Positions 6,645-12,531 of a DNA stretch of 17,879 bases are shown here, piece after piece (the stretch's first letter is position 1; every line of letters begins with the position of its first letter). The DNA is from a bacterium. Its GTDB lineage: Bacteria > Chloroflexota > Dormibacteria > UBA8260 > Bog-877. Both the position numbers and the translations under genes were made by a program. The notes beneath the pieces are model-generated. The model had not been told where the DNA came from. It was given only the letters and a program-made list of their open reading frames with translations, and made no database searches. The stretch spans positions 1 through 17,879 of the forward strand of contig JAKAWF010000047.1 of the NCBI GenBank assembly GCA_021817025.1, in the 5' to 3' direction.

Positions 6645-6658
6645 GCCCAGGCCTGGGC
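6645..6658. repeat. Perfect 14-base palindrome abutting the second promoter
   Basis: GCCCAGGCCTGGGC is a perfect palindrome that ends on the base before the TTGACG -35 box. It could be a protein operator for the aro promoter. With no loop and no T tract it is a poor terminator for trpG. Confidence 0.4.
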
Positions 6659-6687
6659 TTGACGTGCCGCCCGTGATCAGCGAGAAT
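6659..6687 (+). promoter_or_regulatory. Predicted promoter of the aro leader and aroH-aroQ operon
   Basis: TTGACG (6659-6664) is a five-of-six -35 box. A 17-base spacer leads to GAGAAT (6682-6687), a four-of-six -10 box. The transcript should begin near 6694, two to four bases before the leader ATG at 6698, so the leader is probably read from an almost leaderless 5' end. It repeats the layout of the trp leader promoter. Confidence 0.6.
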
Positions 6688-6697
6688 TGGCGGGCAA

Positions 6698-6799
6698 ATG
6701 GTATTGATCGGCCAGGCCACCCAGACCCGCGGGCTGTCGAGCGAGTACGCCTATGCGTATTTTGCCGACGCGCCTTCCGCGAGTCGTCGTCCCGGGTAG
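6698..6799 (+). CDS. Tyr/Phe-rich leader peptide of the aro attenuator
   Basis: ATG 6698 to TAG 6797-6799 encodes 33 residues. The middle reads SSEYAYAYFADAP: Tyr at residues 17, 19 and 21 and Phe at 22 (codons TAC 6746, TAT 6752, TAT 6758, TTT 6761). No other Tyr, Phe or Trp occurs in the peptide. The cluster sits directly before the 5' arm of the antiterminator (6770-6780), where a stalled ribosome should act. The ORF lies between a good promoter and an intrinsic terminator upstream of aroH, the chorismate mutase gene of the Tyr/Phe branch. This is read as a regulatory leader peptide that senses charged tRNA-Tyr, perhaps with tRNA-Phe. I know of no gene symbol for it. Confidence 0.82.
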   Translation: MVLIGQATQTRGLSSEYAYAYFADAPSASRRPG

Positions 6800-6830
6800 C
6801 CAGCCGAGACTCACAGACAGCGGAAGGCGC
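6770..6830 (+). promoter_or_regulatory. aro antiterminator (competing pairing)
   Basis: GCGCCTTCCGC (6770-6780) is the exact reverse complement of GCGGAAGGCGC (6820-6830): an 11-bp perfect stem. Inside it, GAGTC (6781-6785) can also pair with GACTC (6808-6812). The 3' arm contains bases 6824-6830 of the terminator's 5' arm, so only one structure can form. Stalling on the Tyr codons leaves 6770-6780 free and favours antitermination. A ribosome reaching the stop codon at 6797 would disturb it. Confidence 0.8.
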
Positions 6831-6852
6831 GGAGCGGGGTCCGCGCCTTTTT
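6824..6852 (+). terminator. Intrinsic terminator acting as the aro attenuator
   Basis: AAGGCGCGGA (6824-6833) pairs with TCCGCGCCTT (6840-6849) along 10 bp with a 6-base loop; five T residues run from 6848 to 6852. It lies 56 bases before the aroH start codon and downstream of the Tyr/Phe-rich leader. It also stands in the path of any transcript reading through from trpEG. Confidence 0.87.
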
Positions 6853-6908
6853 GATGTCAGGGCCGCGGCCCCGCTCCCACACCCCTTGCGGGGAAAGGAG
6901 ACGGGTTG

Positions 6909-7361
6909 ATGACCAGCGAGCAGGTTGGGCGGGAAGAGGACCTGGCAACGGTGGGGGAGAGGGGCCCAGCAACAACCCCTGCCTGCCGGGGGGTGCGGGG
7001 TGCGGTCACGGTCGGACCGGATCCCAGTGATGCCGCCCTGGAGGATGCGGTGGGGGGAATGCTCGGACTGATGCTGGATCGCAATCGGGTTGCGCTGGGG
7101 GACATCGCCGCTCTCGTCTTCACTCTGCAGCCCGATCTGGGCGCGGCCAACCCCGCCGCGGCCGCCCGGGCCAGGGGCTTCGACCGGGTTCCCCTGCTGA
7201 TGGTCCGCGAGCACGGTGGAGATGTCCGGCTCTCGCATTGCATCCGCGCCCTGATGCTGGTCAACACCGTCCTCTCCCAGCGACAGATCCAGCATGTCTA
7301 CTTGGGTGACGCCAAGGCGCTCCGCCCCGACCTGAGCGCTGACCTCGGTGATCGGTCATGA
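6909..7361 (+). CDS. aroH: Chorismate mutase, AroH class
   Basis: Rearranges chorismate to prephenate, the entry to tyrosine and phenylalanine. The ATG at 6909 follows AAAGGAG (6894-6900) at good spacing, giving 150 residues; a TTG just before it is unlikely. It matches the trimeric Bacillus-type AroH, not the helical AroQ mutase. The usual active-site set is present with a constant offset of 23: Arg30, Glu101, Arg113, Tyr131 and Arg139 correspond to Bacillus Arg7, Glu78, Arg90, Tyr108 and Arg116. The extra 23 residues at the N-terminus are polar and of unknown use. First gene after the Tyr/Phe attenuator; its TGA overlaps the DAHP synthase ATG. Confidence 0.93.
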   Translation: MTSEQVGREEDLATVGERGPATTPACRGVRGAVTVGPDPSDAALEDAVGGMLGLMLDRNRVALGDIAALVFTLQPDLGAANPAAAARARGFDRVPLLMVREHGGDVRLSHCIRALMLVNTVLSQRQIQHVYLGDAKALRPDLSADLGDRS

Positions 7362-8374
7362 TCGTCATGTCGTCCAAGGCCACGCCGGACCAAGTCCGCG
7401 CGGTCGTGGCCAAGATCCGTCTGCTCGGATGCACCCCTCACGTTTCCCACGGCCGGGAACGGACCATCGTGGGGGTGGTGGGGCACGAGAGTGACTCCGA
7501 CCTTGACGCGGTGGCCGCTCTCGATGGGGTCGAGAGAGTGGTCAGAGTCCTCAACGACTACCCTCTGGCCAGTCGCGACTACCACCCCGCGGATCGGGTC
7601 ATCACACTCGGGAACGGCGCCGTACTTGGAGGCGAGGGAGTCCTGATGATGGCCGGTCCCTGTGCGGTGGAGGGCCGCCGGCAGCTCGGTGAGGCGGCGG
7701 AGGCGGTGGCGGCCCGCGGGGTCAGGGTGCTGCGGGGTGGGGCCTTCAAGCCCAGAACCTCTCCCTACTCGTTCCAGGGGCTAGGGGAGGAGGGATTGGT
7801 CATGCTGCGCGAGGTAGCTGACGATCTGGGCCTGGCGGTGGTGACCGAGGTGCTGGCCTCCGAGGACGTGGGGTTGGTGGCGCGCTACGCCGACCTTCTC
7901 CAGGTCGGGGCTCGGAACATGCAGAACTACCGCTTGTTGCAGGCCTGTGGGGCGGTCGATCGACCGGTGCTGCTGAAGCGCGGCCTGGCCGCCACCCTGG
8001 ACGAGCTGATGCAGGCCGCTGAGTACATCCTGGCGGGTGGGAACCAGCAGGTGGCGCTCTGCGAGCGCGGCTTCCGCAGCTTCGAGCCGACGGTGCGCTT
8101 CAGCCTGGACATCACCGCGATCCCGGTGCTGAAGCAGCTGACATCGCTGCCGGTGGTGGTGGACCCCAGCCACGCCGCCGGCCGAGCGGAGTACGTCGGG
8201 GCGATCGCCCGGGCGGCAGTGGCGGCGGGTGCCGACGGATTGCTCGTGGAGGTCCATCCCCATCCCTCTGAGGCGCTCTCGGATGGGGCGCAGTCGCTCG
8301 ACCCTCGCGGCTTCGACCGCCTCTACGAGGAGACGGGCAGAGTCGCCCAGGCGGTGGGTCGGTGCCTGACATGA
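7358..8374 (+). CDS. aroF: 3-deoxy-7-phosphoheptulonate (DAHP) synthase, type I-beta with N-terminal regulatory domain
   Basis: Condenses phosphoenolpyruvate and erythrose 4-phosphate, the first step of the shikimate pathway. The 338-residue protein has an N-terminal ferredoxin-like domain (about 1-70), as in the Thermotoga enzyme where it mediates feedback inhibition by Tyr and Phe. The barrel follows with MMAGPCAVE (Cys102, a metal ligand at the same number as in Thermotoga), RGGAFKPRTSPYSFQG, LCERGFRSFE, DPSHAAG and VEVHPHPSEALSDGAQSL, supplying the His, Glu and Asp ligands. ATGA overlaps join it to aroH and tyrA. Likely controlled twice: by the Tyr/Phe leader at transcription and, by family analogy, allosterically. 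The symbol aroF is used loosely for this family. Confidence 0.95.
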   Translation: MIVMSSKATPDQVRAVVAKIRLLGCTPHVSHGRERTIVGVVGHESDSDLDAVAALDGVERVVRVLNDYPLASRDYHPADRVITLGNGAVLGGEGVLMMAGPCAVEGRRQLGEAAEAVAARGVRVLRGGAFKPRTSPYSFQGLGEEGLVMLREVADDLGLAVVTEVLASEDVGLVARYADLLQVGARNMQNYRLLQACGAVDRPVLLKRGLAATLDELMQAAEYILAGGNQQVALCERGFRSFEPTVRFSLDITAIPVLKQLTSLPVVVDPSHAAGRAEYVGAIARAAVAAGADGLLVEVHPHPSEALSDGAQSLDPRGFDRLYEETGRVAQAVGRCLT

Positions 8375-9243
8375 GTCCGCTGGGCAGGGTCGCCATCGTG
8401 GGCGCCGGGCAGATCGGGACCACCATCGGACAAGCCCTGATGGTGGCCGATCCCAGCTGCGGTGTGGACGAGATCGGTCTGTTCGACCGGGAACCCCAGA
8501 CCGCGGCCGCGTCCCTGGCGCTGGGGGGCGGGGATCGGATTCTGGCCACGCCAGACCTGGTGCTGCGGGCGGACACCATCATCCTCGCTGTTCCGGTGGG
8601 CGGGATAGTTCACTGGGTTGGGGAGTGGGGCCGGCGGCTGCGACCGGGCTGCCTGCTGCTGGATACGGGGAGCTCCAAAGGCATGGTGGTGGCGGCCATG
8701 CGGGAAGGGATCTCGGCTTCGGTGGCCGCGGTGGGCGGGCATCCCATCTGTGGCGCCGAGTCCCCTGGTCCGGCCGCCGCCAGCCGAGCGATGCTGGCGG
8801 GGGCTCGCTTCGTGCTCAGCCCCGTCCGCTCCGACCCCGCGGCCATGGGTCGGGCCGCGCGGCTGGTGGAGTGCTTGGGTGCCGTGCCCGTGTCCATGGA
8901 GGCGGCCCTGCACGACCGCATTGTGGCGCGTTCCAGCCACCTGCCCCACCTGCTGGCGGGAGCGCTGGCCCAGCTGTGTTCCCGCGCCCGCGATGACGGT
9001 GCCGACGTCAGCTTGCTGTTGGGTCCGGGATTCCTCGGGGCCACCCGGCTGGCGGTGGCCGAGCCTGAGATGGTGGCCTCGTTCGTGGTCGCCAATGCCA
9101 GCCCGGTGGCGGCGGCGCTGCGAGAGTTGGGCGCTGAGCTGCTGCGTCTTGGCGACATGGTCTCAGGGGACCCGGCCGACTTGGTTCGGTTTCTGGAGGC
9201 CGGTGCCGAGGCCAGGCGGCAGCTCCTGGCGGAGCCGCGATGA
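8371..9243 (+). CDS. tyrA: Prephenate (or arogenate) dehydrogenase
   Basis: Oxidatively decarboxylates prephenate to 4-hydroxyphenylpyruvate, or arogenate to tyrosine, with NAD(P). The chosen ATG at 8371 overlaps the aroF stop as ATGA and puts the Rossmann motif GAGQIG at residues 11-16. GGHPICGAE with His124 is the conserved TyrA substrate-pocket motif, and ARSSHLPHLLAGALA is typical of the C-terminal dimerisation domain. At 290 residues it is the short form, with no ACT regulatory domain. A GTG at 8362 in the same frame is an alternative start. I cannot tell prephenate from arogenate specificity by eye. With AroH it makes the tyrosine branch; no prephenate dehydratase is in view, so phenylalanine synthesis must be completed elsewhere. 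Confidence 0.93.
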   Translation: MSPLGRVAIVGAGQIGTTIGQALMVADPSCGVDEIGLFDREPQTAAASLALGGGDRILATPDLVLRADTIILAVPVGGIVHWVGEWGRRLRPGCLLLDTGSSKGMVVAAMREGISASVAAVGGHPICGAESPGPAAASRAMLAGARFVLSPVRSDPAAMGRAARLVECLGAVPVSMEAALHDRIVARSSHLPHLLAGALAQLCSRARDDGADVSLLLGPGFLGATRLAVAEPEMVASFVVANASPVAAALRELGAELLRLGDMVSGDPADLVRFLEAGAEARRQLLAEPR

Positions 9244-10538
9244 CGGTCGCACTCCTCAGTCCCGCCTCCGGCCCGCTCTCTGGCAGCTGTTCCGTGCCCG
9301 GAGACAAGGCGATTTCCCATCGTGCGGCCATCCTGGCCATGCTGGCACGGGGCCGCAGTCGGATCTCCGGCTTCTCCACCGCCGGCGACTGTGCCGCGAC
9401 CCTGGCGGCCCTGGCCGCGCTGGGAGTCGAGGTCAGCCGGTCGGGCAGCACTGTCGAAGTGGGCGGCCACGCAGGTTGGCCGTCGCTGCCGGGGCGATCG
9501 GCGATCGTCGACTGTCACCGCTCCGGGACCACGATGCGCCTGCTGGCCGGGGTGCTGGCCGCGGTCCCGGACCAGGTCGTGCTCACCGGCCATCCGCAGT
9601 TGCTGCGCCGGCCGATGGAGCGGGTGGCGGCACCTCTGCGCCGGATGGGCGCGACGGTCGACACCGAGCCGGATGGCAGGCCGCCGCTGCGGTTGCGGGG
9701 CGGCAACCTGCGGGGTATCTCGTTCACCAGCCCGGTGGCCAGTGCCCAAGTGAAGTCGGCGGTGCTGCTGGCCGGGCTCGCGGCCGAGGGGCCCACCATC
9801 GTGAACGAGCCGATTGCGACCAGGGACCACACGGAGCGGCTGCTGGCCGCCATGGGCGCCCCCGTCAGTCTCACCAAGAGCGCAGGGGGCATGCGAGTCG
9901 AGGTGCGTCGATCGCTTCTGGAGTCCATTGATCTGGAGATCCCTGGCGACGCCTCCTCGGCGGCGGTCATAGTCGCCGCGGCCGCGCTGGTGCCGGGGTC
10001 CGATGTCGTCCTCGAAGCGGTCTCGGGCAATCCCACTCGTCTCGGCTTCCTGGCCGTCGCGCGCCGGATGGGAGCGATGGTCGAGGAGCTGCCGGCGGCA
10101 GGATCGACCGGGCCAGAGCCGAGGATTACCTTGCGGGTTCGACAGGCGCCGCTCCACGGCACCATGGTCGATGCCGACGAAGTTCCCCTGCTGGTGGACG
10201 AGCTGCCGCTGGTGGGCCTGCTCGCCACCCAGGCCGAGGGCACGACCGAGGTGCGGGGCGCCGCGGAGCTGCGGGTGAAGGAGAGCGACCGGATCCACGG
10301 GCTCGTGGTCGGGCTGCGCGCCCTGGGCGCACGTGCGGAGGAGTTCTCCGACGGCTTCGTGGTGGAGGGGCCCACCCGGCTCCAGCGAGGTCGCTGCGAT
10401 TCCCTGACTGACCACCGGCTGGCGATGACCTTCGCGTTGGCGGCCCTGGTGGCGGACGGTCCCGTCGCGGTGGAGGGCCTGGAATTCGTGGAGGACTCCT
10501 TTCCGGGGTTCACCGATTGCCTGCGGGGCCTGCGGTGA
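9240..10538 (+). CDS. aroA: 3-phosphoshikimate 1-carboxyvinyltransferase (EPSP synthase)
   Basis: Transfers the enolpyruvyl group of PEP to shikimate 3-phosphate, the sixth pathway step. The length, 432 residues, is normal. Motifs in order: PGDKAISHRA with Lys23 (20-29), SGTTMR (95-100), RRPMERV, SPVASAQVKSA (Gln170), GDASSAA, DELP (Asp320), ELRVKESDRI (Lys347, Glu348, Arg351) and DHRLAM (Arg393). Two positions differ from common forms: Ala24 where KSISHR-type enzymes have Ser, and His93-Arg94 before SGTT where many family members have Gly-Asn. Numbering there coincides with the E. coli enzyme, so Arg94 stands at the place of Asn94. Both 4-base overlaps (ATGA before, GTGA after) fix the ends. 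Catalytic residues are otherwise intact, so I expect an active enzyme. Confidence 0.95.
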   Translation: MTVALLSPASGPLSGSCSVPGDKAISHRAAILAMLARGRSRISGFSTAGDCAATLAALAALGVEVSRSGSTVEVGGHAGWPSLPGRSAIVDCHRSGTTMRLLAGVLAAVPDQVVLTGHPQLLRRPMERVAAPLRRMGATVDTEPDGRPPLRLRGGNLRGISFTSPVASAQVKSAVLLAGLAAEGPTIVNEPIATRDHTERLLAAMGAPVSLTKSAGGMRVEVRRSLLESIDLEIPGDASSAAVIVAAAALVPGSDVVLEAVSGNPTRLGFLAVARRMGAMVEELPAAGSTGPEPRITLRVRQAPLHGTMVDADEVPLLVDELPLVGLLATQAEGTTEVRGAAELRVKESDRIHGLVVGLRALGARAEEFSDGFVVEGPTRLQRGRCDSLTDHRLAMTFALAALVADGPVAVEGLEFVEDSFPGFTDCLRGLR

Positions 10539-11392
10539 CTCGCCAGATCGCCTTGATCGGAGACCCGGTCGATCACAGTCTCTCTCCCCAGATGCAGACC
10601 GAGGCCTTCGAAGCAGTCGGCCTTGACTGGACCTACCAACGACTGCGCGTTCCCCGGCACGAGCTTCGAGCCCGTTGGGAGGGTCTGGGAAGTGAGTTCT
10701 GGGGTCTCAACGTGACCGCCCCCTTGAAGGAGGATGTGGCCCGCCTCGTCACCAGGGTCACCACCACGGCCGGTCGCTGCCGGTCGGTCAATACCGTCAC
10801 CTTCGAGGCTGGCGAGGCGCTTGGGGACTCCACCGACGGGGAGGGCTTCATGACGGCTCTGGCCCGGGCCGGGATGCAGCATGTGCGGTGCGCGGCCGTG
10901 CTCGGGACCGGTGGCGCGGCCAGAGCGGTGGTGGCGGCCCTGGCCGAGCGCGGGAGTCGGGTGACGGTCCTGGGGCGGAATCCGGCCGCCGGTCTGGAGA
11001 TGGTGCATGGGCTGGTGGAGGCCATGGGGGCGGAGGTCGCCTACGCGCCACTTGGGGCCCGGGAGCTCGCGGGTGCGCTGGGCGGCGCCGACCTGCTGGT
11101 CAACGCGACGCCGCTGGGGGGGACAAGCTTCCCCCTGATCTCGCCGGTGCCCGAGACCGTTCACCTTGCCGCGGGCCTGACGGTCGTGGATCTGGTGTAT
11201 CGGCCGCGAAGGACGGCCCTGCTGGAGGGCGCCGAAGCGGCCGGATGCCGGGTGGTGGAGGGGGTGGAGATGCTGGTGGCGCAGGGGGCGCTGTCCTTCG
11301 AACGGTGGACCGGGCGCCAGGCGCCGGTCGAGACCATGCGGCTCGCCGCCTACCGAGCCCTGGATGGCTTGCCGGCGGGGTCGCCGCGATGA
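10535..11392 (+). CDS. aroE: Shikimate dehydrogenase
   Basis: Reduces 3-dehydroshikimate to shikimate with NADPH, the fourth step. The GTG at 10535 lies in a GTGA overlap with aroA and gives 285 residues; a TTG at 10517 in frame is less likely. SLSP (15-18) binds the substrate carboxylate. Lys65 in GLNVTAPLKED and Asp101 in STDGEGF form the catalytic pair, and Asn86 is kept; Lys65 and Asn86 have the same numbers as in the E. coli enzyme. The cofactor loop is GTGGAARAVV. The C-terminal QGALSFERWTGRQAPVETM motif is typical. It is coupled to aroC by ATGA. Confidence 0.95.
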   Translation: MTRQIALIGDPVDHSLSPQMQTEAFEAVGLDWTYQRLRVPRHELRARWEGLGSEFWGLNVTAPLKEDVARLVTRVTTTAGRCRSVNTVTFEAGEALGDSTDGEGFMTALARAGMQHVRCAAVLGTGGAARAVVAALAERGSRVTVLGRNPAAGLEMVHGLVEAMGAEVAYAPLGARELAGALGGADLLVNATPLGGTSFPLISPVPETVHLAAGLTVVDLVYRPRRTALLEGAEAAGCRVVEGVEMLVAQGALSFERWTGRQAPVETMRLAAYRALDGLPAGSPR

Positions 11393-12531
11393 GCTTGCGC
11401 CTGCTCACCGCCGGGGAGTCTCATGGGCCGGAGCTGGTCCTGATCGTCGAGGGCCTCCCGGCCGGGGTGGGTGTCGATGGGCTCGAGCTGGACCGCCACC
11501 TGCTCCGCCGGCAGGCCGGCTACGGTCGAGGAGCCAGGTCGACCAAGGTTGAGCACGACCATGCGGAGGTGGTGGCGGGGGTTGCGGCCGGGTTGACCAC
11601 CGGAGCCCCGGTGGCGGTGCGGATTCGCAATCTGGACTTCGCCAACCAACCCGGCTCCAAGCCGGTGTTGACCACTCCCAGGCCAGGTCACGCCGATCTG
11701 GCGGGAGCCATCAAGTTTGGGCTTACCGACCTGCGCCTGGTGCGCGAGCGAGCCAGCGCCCGGGAGACCGCCGCTCGGGTGGCGGCGGCAGCCTTGGTGA
11801 GGCCGCTGCTGGCCCACTTCAAGGTAGCGGTCGGGAGCTTCGTCACGGCCATAGGCGGGGCTGGGACGGGCCTGCAGCTGGCCGGCGTCTCCGGCCCTGA
11901 GCTGGTGGAACTCGCGGCGCGGGCAGAGCTGGACCCCGTCCGGTGCCCCGATGCCGAGGCGTCGCAGGCGATGGTGGAGGCCATCGACGCGGCCCGGCGG
12001 GAGCGTCAGACGCTGGGGGGCACCTTTGTGGTTTTCGCGATCGGCGTTCCGGCCGGGCTGGGCTCGTACACCCACTGGGACCGGCGCCTCGACGGCCGCC
12101 TGGCGGGCGCGATCTGCTCGATTCCGGCTGTGAAGGGAGTCGAGGTCGGTCCTGCCTTCGACGTGTCGCGCATGCCGGGGGGTGATGCCCAGGACTCGAT
12201 CCTTCGCTTGGGGGCATCCCTCTCGCGTGGGTCGAACTTCGCCGGCGGACTGGAGGGCGGCGTGACCAATGGGGAGCCGGTGGTGCTGCGAGCCGCCATG
12301 AAGCCGCTGTCCTCGGTGCGGGCCGAGCTGGTGTCCATCGACCTCGGCACCGGCCAGACCGCCGACCCCGCCTACATACGGTCCGACATCTGCGCGGTGC
12401 CGGCGGCCGCGGTGGTGGCTGAGGCGATGGTGGCGTGGGTGCTGGGTGAGGCGCTGCTGGATCGGTTCGGGGGGGACCGGTTGGATGCCATGCTGGCGGC
12501 GTTCGCTGCGGCGGCGCGGCCTGAGTGGTGA
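11389..12531 (+). CDS. aroC: Chorismate synthase
   Basis: Removes phosphate from EPSP to give chorismate, the last common step; the family needs reduced FMN. The 380-residue product from ATG 11389 is full length. Family signatures are AGESHGPEL (8-16), YGRGARSTKVEHDHAEVVAG, TPRPGHAD, RERASARETAARVA, SNFAGGLEGGVTNGEP and RSDICAVPAAAVVAEAM. A longer reading of this frame from 10888 runs through aroE and is rejected: the start used here overlaps the aroE stop as ATGA. The gene ends in a GTGA overlap with the aroKB fusion. It supplies the substrate shared by TrpE and AroH encoded upstream in the same cluster. Confidence 0.96.
   Translation: MSLRLLTAGESHGPELVLIVEGLPAGVGVDGLELDRHLLRRQAGYGRGARSTKVEHDHAEVVAGVAAGLTTGAPVAVRIRNLDFANQPGSKPVLTTPRPGHADLAGAIKFGLTDLRLVRERASARETAARVAAAALVRPLLAHFKVAVGSFVTAIGGAGTGLQLAGVSGPELVELAARAELDPVRCPDAEASQAMVEAIDAARRERQTLGGTFVVFAIGVPAGLGSYTHWDRRLDGRLAGAICSIPAVKGVEVGPAFDVSRMPGGDAQDSILRLGASLSRGSNFAGGLEGGVTNGEPVVLRAAMKPLSSVRAELVSIDLGTGQTADPAYIRSDICAVPAAAVVAEAMVAWVLGEALLDRFGGDRLDAMLAAFAAAARPEW

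Noticed and set aside
8610..11164. Two long minus-strand ORFs (601 and 549 codons) opposite tyrA, aroA and aroE
   Set aside because: Both lie wholly opposite genes with intact family motifs and show no motif of their own.
10888..11388. 5' extension of the aroC frame through aroE
   Set aside because: Chorismate synthase homology begins at the ATG at 11389, which overlaps the aroE stop; the extension is low complexity.
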